64,000 bases of DNA from Symsagittifera roscoffensis (Eukaryota; Xenacoelomorpha; Acoela; Convolutidae). The stretch spans positions 20,505,461 through 20,569,460 of the forward strand of contig NC_087070.1 of NCBI RefSeq assembly GCF_963678635.1, read 5' to 3'. The notes below the pieces were generated by a model, which saw only the letters and a program-made list of their open reading frames with translations, was not told the DNA's origin and searched no databases. Positions 54,301-62,584 of the stretch are shown here, in pieces. A program made the position numbers and the translations under genes. Position 1 is the first letter of the stretch. Every line of letters begins with the position of its first letter.

Positions 54301-56320
54301 GAGGTTTGCGCAGGTTTGATGCTTGTATGAGAAGGATTCAGACGCAAGAGGGAGTGAGGTTTGTGCAGGTTTGATGCTTGTATGAGAAGGATTCAGACGC
54401 AGGTGTGTGTGAGGTTTATGCAGGTTTGATGCTTGTATGAGAAGGATTCAGACGCAGGTGCGGGTGAGGTTTGTGCAGGTTTGATGCACAAATGATAAGG
54501 ACTGAGACGCATGAGTGGGTGAGGTTTGCGCGGGTTTGATGCTTGTATGAGAAGGATTCAGACGCAAGAGGGAGTGAGGTTTGTGCAGGTTGGATGCTTG
54601 TATGAGAAGGATTCAGACGCAGGTGTGTGTGAGGTTTATGCAGGTTTGATGCTTGTATGAGAAGGATTCAGACGCAGGGGTGGGTGAGGTTTGTGCAGGT
54701 TTGATGCACAAATGATAAGGATTGAGACGCATGAGTGGGTGAGGTTTGCGCAGGTTTGATGCTTGTATGAGAAGGATTCAGACGCAGGTGTGTGTGAGGT
54801 TTATGCAGAATTGATGCTTGGATGAGAAGGATTCAGACGCAGGTGTGGGTGAGGTTTGTGCAGGTTTGATGCACAAATGATAAGGATTGAGACGCATGAG
54901 TGGGTGAGGTTTGCGCAGGTTTGATGCTTGTAAGAGAAAGAGTCAGACGCAAGAGGGAGTGAGGTTTGTGCAGGTTTGATGCTTCTATGATAAGGACTGA
55001 GACGCATGACTGGGTGAGGTTTGCGCAGGTTTGATGCTTGTATTAGAAGGATTCAGACGCAAGAGGGAGTGAGATTTGTGCAGGTTTGATGCTTGTATGA
55101 GAAGGATTCAGACGCAGGTGTGGGTGAGGTTTGTGCCGGTTTGATGCACAAATGATAAGGATTGAGACGCAGGAGTGGGGGAGGTTTGTGCAGGTTTGAT
55201 GCTTGTATGAGAAGGATTCAGACGCAGGTGTGTGTGAGGTTTATGCAGGCTTGATGCTTGTATGAGAAAGATTCAGACGCAGGTGTGGGTGAGGTTTGTG
55301 CAGGTTTGATGGAAAAATGATAAGGATTGAGACGCATGAGTGGGTGAGGTATGCGCAGGTTTGATGCTTGTATGAGAAGGATTCAGACGCAAGAGGGAGT
55401 GAGGTTTGTGCAGGTTTGATGCTTGTATGAGAAGGATTCAGACGCTAGAGTGGGCAAGGTTTGTGCAGGTTTGATGCTCGCATGTTTAGGATTGAGACGC
55501 AGGAGTGGGTGAAGTTTGTGCAGGTTTGATGCTTGTATGAGAAGGATTCAGACGCAGGTGTGTGTGAGGTTTATGCAGGTTTGATGCTTGTATGAGAAGG
55601 ATTCAGACGCAAGTGTGAGTGAGGTTTGTGCAGGTTTGATGCACGCATTATATGGATTGAGACGCATGAGTGGGTGAGGTTTGTGCAGGTTTGATGCTTG
55701 TATGAAAAGGAATCAGATGCAGGAGTGGTTGAGGTTTGTGTAGGTTAAATGCTTGCATGAGAAGAATTCAGACGCAGGAGTGGGTGAGGTTTGTGCAGGT
55801 TTGATGCTCGCATGAGAAGGATTCAGACGCAGGAGTGGGTGAGGTTTGTGCAGGTTTGATGCAAGCATGAGAAGGATTCAAACGCAAGAGTGAGTGAGTT
55901 TTTTGCAGGTCTGATGCTTGTATGAGAAGGATTCAAACGCAAGAGTGGGTGAGGTTTGCACAGTTTTTTTTGCAAGCATGAGAAGGTTTCAAACGCAAGA
56001 GTGAGTGAGTTTTTCGCAGGTTTGTCGCTTGTATGAGAAGGATTCAGACGCAAGAGGGAGTGAGGTTTGTGCAGGTTTGATGCTTGTATGAGAAGGATTC
56101 AGACGCTAGAGTGGGTGAGGTTTGTGCAGGTTTGATGCTCGCATGTTAAGGATTGAGGTGCAGGAGTGGGTGAGGTTTGTGCAGGTTTGATGCTTGTATG
56201 AGAAGGTTTCAGACGCAGGTGTGGGTGAGGTTTGTGCAGGTTTGATGCAAGCATGAGAAAGGTTCAGACACAGGAGTGGGTGAGGTTTGTGCAGGTTTGA
56301 TGCACGTATGATGCACGTAC
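51301..56320 (+). repeat. Terminal satellite block with 1045- and 880-bp duplications
   Basis: Marker units are caggtgtgtgtgaggtttat and gatgcacaaatgataagg. The segment 51,700-52,560 recurs at 52,745-53,605 (19 units, offset 1045). A period of 880 bp (16 units) holds from about 53,320 to 55,170. The last monomers before the boundary are close to consensus rather than degenerate. Confidence 0.82.
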
Positions 56321-56322
56321 TA
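56321..56322. repeat. TA target-site duplication, left
   Basis: TA lies directly before the CAGTG terminus of the foldback element and is matched by TA at 57054-57055. This is the expected target duplication of the Tc1/mariner superfamily. Confidence 0.85.
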
Positions 56323-56636
56323 CAGTGCTGATTTAAATTATCCGGACAAAACGAACAAAACTTGAATTTTCAAACGCGTTTTTCTCAAATTGGGTTAAGA
56401 TTAGACAAAAAGTGAAGAGGACAAAAGTTGCTTAGAATTTCACCAGAATTAATATGGTGCCATTTTTTCTCCGAAATTCTCAACAAAAATTTTACCCCAA
56501 AATTGGGTCATTTTGGCTTTTTTCAATTAATCAAGAATTACGCTGAAACTACTTTGTTAATTGATAAAAAAATTATATCACAGGAAGCCTCTCACGCAGT
56601 CTCACAAATTTTAACAAGAGTTAAATCTTCAAAAAC
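56323..56636 (+). repeat. Left arm of foldback element
   Basis: This inverted-repeat arm pairs with 56741-57053. Differences from the right arm include ttcaaacgcg versus ttcaaactcg, and aagtgaagag versus aagggaagag. Confidence 0.85.
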
Positions 56637-56740
56637 CAGTAAAAGAGAAAAAATTTTCACTCGATAGTCAATAAATGTGATTTTTACTACATAAAACCCA
56701 GAATCTCTGTTTAAAATAAATTTTAAACAATTTGCGCAAA

Positions 56741-57053
56741 TTTTTGGAGATTTAACCCTGTTTAAACTTTGTTGAGCTGCGTAAGAGGCTTCCTGTGATA
56801 TAATTTTCATATCAATTAACAAAGTAGTTTCAGTGTAATTCTTGATTAATTGAAAAAAGCCAAAATGACCCATTTTTGGGTTAAAATTTATGTTGAGAAT
56901 TTCGGAGAAAAAATGGCACCATATTAATTCTGGTGAAATTCTCAGCAACTTTTGTCCTCTTCCCTTTTTGTCTAATCTTAACCCAATTTGAGAAAAACGA
57001 GTTTGAAAATTCAAGTTTTGTTCGTTTTGTCCGGATAATTTAAATCAGCACTG
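56741..57053 (-). repeat. Right arm of foldback element
   Basis: This is the reverse-complement partner of 56323-56636. The outermost 50 or so bases match perfectly, and substitutions accumulate toward the loop. Confidence 0.85.
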
Positions 57054-57055
57054 TA
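57054..57055. repeat. TA target-site duplication, right
   Basis: TA follows the terminal CACTG of the element, matching 56321-56322. Confidence 0.85.
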
Positions 57056-57330
57056 CTCATACCTGACATAAAGTAAAAATTTCAGATAAGATGCAGATAT
57101 GAATCAGCTCTTCAAAGCTTCTTTTAAACATGCTGCAGATATGGTGCGGACATGAAAAATCTATGATACAACATTGCTCAGATCTGCCTTCATATGATAT
57201 TTACGATACGTGACCGTATATCTCATACCTCTAGCTGGAAAGCTGGTGAAAGGTATGTCATTGTCGAGGATACCAGGTTGAGGAAAGCTTGAAGATTCAC
57301 TGAACAACAGTTTGCAATTAAAGTAACACC
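57056..57330. other. Unique AT-rich DNA upstream of the 4CL-like gene
   Basis: No gene is recognised here. The stretch separates the foldback element from the putative transcript leader and should contain the promoter, but I could not identify a core promoter element with confidence. Confidence 0.5.
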
Positions 57331-57401
57331 ATGCTAAGGCTGATTCAAGCTACTAACAAAGTGCAGAACCAAGTTTCTAACCAGTGCAAATATTATACAA
57401 G
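57331..57401 (+). other. Putative 5' exon with an ATG and mitochondrial-leader-like peptide
   Basis: An ATG at 57331 (A at -3, in-frame stop just upstream) opens 23 codons, MLRLIQATNK to KYYT. It is basic, lacks acidic residues, and ends at a strong donor, ACAAG|GTGAGT, at 57401/57402. With the strong acceptor at 57504 this would be an out-of-frame upstream ORF. With the weaker AG at 57549-57550 it would join in frame to the second codon of the downstream protein, giving an N-terminal extension of mitochondrial-presequence type. The exon is inferred from splice signals only. Confidence 0.4.
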
Positions 57402-57504
57402 GTGAGTTATAACTCGCACAAACTAATGCATCTAAAATTTATAGATCGCTTGATTTGATCAGACATATAAGGATCTATAACGCTTTACGTTACTTTCTTT
57501 TCAG
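57402..57504 (+). other. Putative 5' leader intron (GT-AG)
   Basis: The donor is GTGAGTTATA. The acceptor ctttcttttcag ends at 57504, giving a 103-bp intron. The donor overlaps a perfect 12-bp palindrome, gagttataactc (57404-57415). An alternative acceptor at 57550 would make it 149 bp. Confidence 0.5.
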
Positions 57505-57545
57505 TAATCTTCTAATTTTGTGCAAAATATTCTTTGCTTACCATC

Positions 57546-58931
57546 ATGAGTTCTTACTTCAAATGCGAAGATATTAAAAACATAATACCAATTCCAGAAC
57601 CTGGGAACAAATCATTTGCTGATTTTTACCTGGATCAAATAGACAAGTTTCCTTCGAGTTGGTTTCTGGACGAAGGCCGAAATGAGAAGCTGCTCTTTTC
57701 TGAGTTGTCGTCAAGAATCAGAAGATTCAGTTCAAATATTCTTCACAAGGGATACAAGAAAGGTCAGCTTTATACTTCTGTTTTTCGAAGTTTATAATAG
57801 AGAAAATTTTGTAGAGAGGACTTCGTTTTATATCCAACGAGATCTAAGTGCGTTATCTTGTAAAGTTTTTGCAAAAATTTTAAAAAAATGTTTGCTAAAT
57901 TTTTGAATAGTTTTGAATGGGATGCTTGATAAACTCTTACAAAGTGATGCAACATTTTTGTGATACAATGCATGATTTTTTGACAAAATCTTGCAAAATT
58001 TAGATGATACAAGAAAATCAATCTTGATCAACTATCAAAAATATAATGAAATCGATAAAATATATTTTTTCTCCTCAAACTTCAAGCAAAAAGTTTGCGC
58101 GGGAAAAGTTTTTCTTAATCAGTTGATGTTTTTTTAAAATGAAAACGGCAAATGTTTGATTTTTGGTTTTGAAAATGTTTTTTTTTAGGACATACCATTT
58201 GCATATTCAGCCAAAACTGCAACAACTTCGTCGTTTCCCTGATTGGATGCTCACTTGCCCACGTGACCTGTAAAACAGCTAATCCTACCTACACTGGACA
58301 TGAACTCAAATATCAACTGGAATTCAGCGATGCCAGTGCTATTTTAATTGGAAGCAACCTTCTGTCGACTCTTGAAGACGCTCTGAAACTATGTAAAGAG
58401 GAAAACAAATCACCGCAGATTAAAGAAATTTTTGTTCTAGAAAGTTCTGAAGACGTTCAAAATATTCCAACATTGTTACATGGCATACCAGTTTATCTGT
58501 TCGAAACCCTGCTTAAGCAACCAGATGGTCCTTTTTTGGAACCAGAATCCTTGTTGGATCCCAAAACGGATACATGGATCCGGCCTTTTTCATCTGGAAC
58601 GACTGGGTTACCCAAAGGAGTAGAGCTTACCCACTACAATATGCTATCGAACGTGTATCAATTCGCTCAGTATAAAAACTTGTTCAACTTTAGTCAAAAT
58701 AGCACAATGATAGGAGTTCTGCCTCTATATCACTTATACGGACTGTACATATACGCAATCTGCTGTCCTATGAGGGGCGGAAATGTGGTTTTGCAGCCGG
58801 AATTTAAGCCGGTCAGTTTTTTGATGGCGATCCAGAAACACAGGGCCACTCATGTGTACATTGTTCCGCCTCTGGCGCTGTTTATCAGCAAGGATCCAAG
58901 AGTGAAAGACTACGATATAACAAATGTGGAG
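57546..58931 (+). CDS. 4-coumarate-CoA ligase/luciferase-like acyl-CoA synthetase, N-terminal 320 codons (two exons)
   Basis: The coding sequence is join(57546..57762, 58189..58931), 960 nt in one open frame. The first exon ends in phase 1 (AAG AAA G|GTCAGC). The second begins after a T-rich acceptor and ends in phase 0 at GAG|GTGAGT. The translation is typical of the ANL superfamily, which adenylates carboxylic acids with ATP and then transfers the acyl group to CoA. The A3 phosphate-binding motif SSGTTGLPKG lies at residues 207-216, the A4-like LPLYHLYG at 250-257, and VPPLALF at 298-304. The usual KGD after the N-terminal helix is KGH (72-74). Family members are about 540 residues, so the A5 (YGxTE), A8 and A10 lysine regions are missing here. 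No downstream exon was recognised, so the gene is either interrupted, truncated, or continues past the window or the assembly gap. The substrate cannot be inferred. The ATG at 57546 has A at -3. An alternative start through the 57331 exon is possible. Confidence 0.9.
57763..58188 (+). other. Intron 1 of the 4CL-like gene (426 bp)
   Basis: The intron runs from GTCAGC to ttttttttag. It is AT-rich with stops in all frames. Removing it joins GYKKG to HTICIFSQN in frame, matching the order of the ANL N-terminal domain. Phase 1. Confidence 0.88.
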
Positions 58932-59580
58932 GTGAGTAAACTCTGAGAGGGCCAAGTTCGCTTAAGTTTAAAGATAATCAAAGAAAATGCTCTTTTACTG
59001 CTTATTTGCTATGAGAAGCAAACAAGGGTGGCCGGTCTTTGCGCAACTAACACCGAATGATCCGCCGACGACATCAATTTATAAAAAAAAATTTAAAAAG
59101 TTTTGCCTTCTCTATCATACCACTCTCGAAACCCTACGAGAGTTTATAGAAGATCTGTTTTTTTTTAGTGAAAAACATACCCTAGCAGGTGGTCAAATTT
59201 TTGCTTAATACAAAGATGAGCAAAAACCTGAAATGCTACGCCTGTTTGACATGGTACACATTTTCAAAAAAGAAGACGAGAAAATGGAATTGCGGCAAAG
59301 AAAAGTTTTTTGAAAACAAGAGTTAGACAAGTCAATGGATACCACGCAAAAAAGAGCATCACTAACGCCTAAAAATTTTTAAAAAATAAGAAATAAAGAA
59401 TCTCTTGCAAATGCTGTCACCATATAATTCTCTAATTACTTTCCATATGAATAACCGTGATAAAAACAGTTTTTGAAGTGAATATGCATAAAATAAGAAA
59501 CTTTTCTGATGGATTGTGACTACTTTAACAAATTGTTTTGGTAAAGAAGCATTTGATAAAAAAAGTTAAGGGATCATAAA
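58932..59580 (+). other. Presumed start of intron 2 / AT-rich DNA up to the gap
   Basis: The region starts with the strong donor GTGAGTAAA. The expected next coding segment of the ANL fold (a small-residue turn followed by the YGxTE region) is not visible in any frame. Short open stretches at 58987-59208 have no recognisable family. Confidence 0.55.
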
Positions 59581-59780
59581 NNNNNNNNNNNNNNNNNNNN
59601 NNNNNNNNNNNNNNNNNNNNNNNNNNNNNNNNNNNNNNNNNNNNNNNNNNNNNNNNNNNNNNNNNNNNNNNNNNNNNNNNNNNNNNNNNNNNNNNNNNNN
59701 NNNNNNNNNNNNNNNNNNNNNNNNNNNNNNNNNNNNNNNNNNNNNNNNNNNNNNNNNNNNNNNNNNNNNNNNNNNNNNNN
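59581..59780. other. Assembly gap (200 N)
   Basis: Two hundred undetermined bases. The gap ends exactly where a copy of a dispersed repeat begins, so repeat content is the likely cause of the break. The true length is unknown. Confidence 0.98.
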
Positions 59781-60381
59781 CGATATCCCGCACTGGAGTT
59801 TCATGAGAATTAATCAATTATAATGGATTATATCGGCAAAAAACTTAACCCATATCGACTTTCATGACCCATCCAACCATGAAAATGGATTTTAGGGGAT
59901 TATAATCGATTGTTTTCAATATTTAGGAATCCATTAAAATCGACCATTTTGACAAAATAACGATTTTGTAGGCCACAAAAATTCATGAAAATTGATTTTT
60001 TTTCTGCAGAAATTTTTTAAAAGCTAATTTAACTCTTGAAACTTTTGGATGAGAGTTTTGCAAAATTACATCAAATTGACACCAAATTAATTAAAAAACA
60101 TCAACGTTCTGCAAAGTAAAAACCCCAATAACCTTTCAAAAACTCATTTTAATTGATTAAAATCGATTATAATGGATTATTTTGATATAAAAATGTTTAG
60201 AATAATTATCCAATTTCAATGGATTGTATCCGATTAGTTTTGTAATTTTATGGAAACTGACTATAAAATGACAGTATAAATGATTAATATCTACGAAAAT
60301 CCAGTGCGGAATCAAAACCCGAATGCCGTTTCTGATGAAGGGTTTCACAAAAAGGCATTTAAAACAATTAATGAACATAAC
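59781..60381 (+). repeat. Dispersed repeat, copy 1 (about 0.6 kb)
   Basis: This is about 95% identical by eye to 61811-62397 in the same orientation. It contains inverted termini: ccgcactggagtttcatgag at 59788 and the complement of ccgcactggattttcgtaga at 60290-60309 (23 of 29 matches over the full inverted ends). The repeat extends a further 72 bp beyond the right inverted end. Inside, the motif ataatggatt/ataatcgatt occurs many times. No coding capacity is evident. The left end is cut by the gap. It is probably a non-autonomous DNA element of unassigned superfamily. Confidence 0.75.
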
Positions 60382-61213
60382 TATAACAAAAAAAACAAAT
60401 AATTAGTATTGTTTGAGTTTTAAGACACATGGATTCGTTTAAAAGCTTTTTGTTACTGTTGGAGAGAGAAATTTGAATAGCGAGTCCAAAAGGAAACTTC
60501 TACTTTAATCGCCAAACAGTCTGCTCGAAGCTCACATTCAAGATTAAGTGGGAATTAACTGCAAGAGAGCATTCAAAGACTGCATGTGGGAAGAGAGCAT
60601 TTATTCTGCTAAAGAAATGAAAACTTGAACTAATACTACTTTCTAAAACAGTGTTTCACAATTTGGTTACTGTGCAAGAACGATCCAACCAAGCCTTAGA
60701 GAAATACAATAAAAATATTTTAATATTTTTTCCAAAGTAGTGTCGATTAATCTGCGTGTTGTGATAAAGGGGTCTGAACGAAAACTATAATTAATGATTA
60801 TTAGACAGTAATATCAAAACAGGCAAATTAGACAACAGTTTTTGCAGAAAAAAAAAGACTACAAAAAATTAGAAAGGTTTTTTTAAAAAAGTTTTCTTAC
60901 TCTAATTTTTTCCATTTTAGATTTTTTCGAATCCCAAAACTGCTTTAAGAATCTCTCTCGCTTTATTCGCTCAAATGGAAACAAAAACACTCAACGTTTC
61001 AAACAAGTTTTCTTCAAATCTGAGATAGTTTTTGAAAGTTTTTCAATGTCGTTTGAATCGCGTTTGAAAGGGCTTCAGTATGATACAACACCATTCCAAT
61101 GATTAGTTGTAGTACTTGATTTTGCGTGCAAAAAAACTAAAACACACCCGAATACAAAATATATCCCCATTTTCAATAATCGGAGCATAGGCAGTTATAA
61201 GCAAACCCCCAAG
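60382..61213. other. AT-rich DNA without recognisable genes
   Basis: I read this stretch on both strands and found no conserved coding region, RNA gene or long repeat. Confidence 0.5.
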
Positions 61214-61636
61214 TAGTGTTGCAACAAATGTTCAAATCAAGAGTTCGAACGTTTGACACGATCATTCGAACGTCCATTCGAATGTTGATCTTTCAAAATT
61301 TCTGAGCAGTAATTTTTTTCCACAAAAACTGGAACCTCCGCCAAAAAAAATAAATGAAGTATTCAATTTCGAGTCACGTAATTAACAAATCCCATTTATC
61401 ACACATGGTTAGCAGCAGCCATAACTCACTTCAATTATTTTAACTGAATTTTAAAAAAGCCGCTGCAATTTTGATCCTTTTTCAACCGAATCAGAGCAGC
61501 ATGCGTGAATTGCAAATGTTCAAACTCACATGACAACTTTGTTCAAGAAAAATCTATATTCGAATGATGAAATTAGCATTCAAACGTCAATCTCGCAAAT
61601 GAAAGTCCGAACGTTCGAGCTATTGTTGCAGCACTA
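61214..61636. mobile_element. 423-bp hAT-like non-autonomous element
   Basis: The ends are inverted: tagtgttgcaacaa at 61214 and the complement of tagtgctgcaacaa at 61623-61636. The flanks are ccccaag (left) and ccccagg (right), a 7-bp near-duplication close to the 8 bp expected for hAT transposons. Variants of ttcgaacgtt and attcgaatg are repeated near both ends, as in hAT subterminal transposase-binding regions. No transposase is encoded. The hAT assignment rests on end sequence and target duplication only. Confidence 0.6.
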
Positions 61637-61810
61637 CCCCAGGTCCCATCCGCGTCCTTGGTTTTTCAAGCAGAATATTTCATGTCGCCTCACAATTGAG
61701 GTTAGATTAGCTTAAAAAAGAGAAGATGCACTGTTTCACCAAACTCTGCAAAAGACATGAAACCATAACTAAGCTACGATAGTCTGCTGGTTTCAGGATG
61801 AAGCTGTGAA

Positions 61811-62397
61811 CGATATCCCGCACTGGAGTTTCATGAGAATTAATCAATTATAATGGATTTTATCGGCAAAAAACTTAACCCATATCGACTTTCATGACCC
61901 ATCCAACCATGAAAATGGATTTTAGGGGATTATAATCGATTATTTTCAATATTTAAGAGTCCAATAAAATCGACCATTTTGACAAAATAACGATTTTGTA
62001 GGCCACAAAAATACATGAAAATTGATTTTTTGTCTGCAGAAGTTTTTTAAAAGCTAATTTAACTCTTGAAATTTTGGATGAGAGTTTTGCAAAATTACGT
62101 CAAATTGACACCAAATTGTTTAAAAAATCAACGTTCTGCAAAGTAAAAACCCCAATAACCTTTCAAAAACTCATTTTAATTGATTATAATGGATTATTTT
62201 GATATAAAAATATTAGAATAATTATCCAATTTTAATCGATTGTATCTGATTAGTTTCGTAATTTTATGGAAACTGACTATAAAATGACAGTATAAATGAT
62301 TAATATCCACGAAACTCCAGTGCGGAATCAAAACCCGAATGCCGTTTCTGATGAAGGGTTTCACAAAAAGGAATTTAAAACAATTAATAAACATAAC
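61811..62397 (+). repeat. Dispersed repeat, copy 2 (587 bp)
   Basis: This is the second copy of the repeat at 59781-60381, with about 20 substitutions and a few indels. One indel is the loss of about 12 bp where copy 1 has aaaatcgattataatgg. The inverted termini here agree better (ccgcactggagtttc at both ends). It begins cgatatcccgc, ends aacataac, and is followed by unrelated DNA. Confidence 0.78.
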
Positions 62398-62542
62398 AAA
62401 ATCTCACCATAGACAACGTAAAAAAGACATATCAATATTCGTCTTTTTCAGCAATTTTCGAATCCACATTTTCTGAACCAGATTGTTTTGGTGCCTACGC
62501 TGCGCTTTAAAAAAGTTGTAAGTTTTGCATGAATTGATTATG

Positions 62543-62567
62543 CCAGAGTGTCCCTGTCTCACAAGCA
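62543..62567 (+). repeat. Inverted end, left (partner 63466-63494)
   Basis: The segment tgtccctgtctcacaagca matches the complement of 63466-63494 with one or two differences, plus a shared ccaga offset by four bases. The pair bounds about 950 bp and may mark a DNA transposon remnant. No target duplication is clear. Confidence 0.4.
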
Positions 62568-62584
62568 GTTCTATGATTGAATTG

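Larger units (their letters stand above)
1..56320 (+). repeat. 55-bp satellite array, about 1,020 units
   Basis: Every line of this stretch carries the same unit of about 55 bp, head-to-tail and always in the same orientation. The steadiest part reads gaggtttgtgcaggtttgat. It is followed by a variable 8-10 bp segment (for example gcttgtatga, gcaagcatga, gcgtgtatga, gctcatatga), then gaaggattcaga, then a second variable segment (cgcaggagtgggt, tgcaagagtgggt, ggcacgattgggt). The consensus has 22 G, 5 C, 12 A and 16 T. The array is mid-unit at base 1 and so extends beyond the window. It ends at an 11-bp tandem doublet, 56299-56320. No gene is visible inside. Centromeric, pericentromeric or subtelomeric location is possible but not shown by the sequence. 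Confidence 0.98.
56323..57053. mobile_element. 731-bp foldback (long inverted repeat) Tc1/mariner-type non-autonomous element
   Basis: The element begins cagtgctgatttaaattatc and ends with its reverse complement. It is flanked by TA on both sides. The arms (56323-56636 and 56741-57053) are about 313 bp each, perfect over the first 50 or so bases and well above 90% identical overall, with a loop of about 104 bp. The CAGTG terminus and TA duplication point to the Tc1/mariner (IS630-like) superfamily. No transposase motif is visible, so it would be moved by an enzyme supplied elsewhere. It sits exactly at the satellite/unique-DNA boundary. Confidence 0.88.

Noticed and set aside
924-56053. Many minus-strand open frames of 60-161 codons in the satellite, with repeats such as KPAQTSPTPASESF
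   Set aside because: They are by-products of the 55-bp monomer, start and stop at arbitrary places, cover all three frames of the same repeat and show no codon-level conservation. I do not call them genes.
1-56320. CRISPR array
   Set aside because: The 55-bp units abut without unique spacers, vary gradually along the whole length, and the context is eukaryotic.
56428-57014. Two similar open frames on opposite strands of the foldback element (LLRISPELIWCHFF)
   Set aside because: They are the same sequence read from the two inverted arms. There is no DDE transposase motif or helix-turn-helix, so non-coding is more likely.
57060-57200. Possible decayed satellite beyond the foldback element (gatgcagatatg, gctgcagatatgg)
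   Set aside because: Only 10-12 bp resemblances to a monomer, without 55-bp spacing; too weak to call.
57770-58031. Open frames in both strands of the 426-bp intron
   Set aside because: AT-rich intronic sequence with no family resemblance; the spliced exons around it explain the region.
58734-58955. Minus-strand frame of 73 codons
   Set aside because: It is a shadow of the second exon of the acyl-CoA synthetase.
58987-59208. Plus-strand frame of 73 codons after the second exon
   Set aside because: No recognisable motif and no match to the expected C-terminal domain of the acyl-CoA synthetase; it follows a strong splice donor and is probably intronic.
59566-59817. Frames running through the gap
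   Set aside because: They consist of undetermined bases.
60157-62394. Two related minus-strand frames (FVKPFIRNGIRVLIPHW) at 60157-60378 and 62194-62394
   Set aside because: Their similarity follows from the duplicated dispersed repeat. The frame ends differently in the two copies because of indels, so there is no sign of coding constraint.
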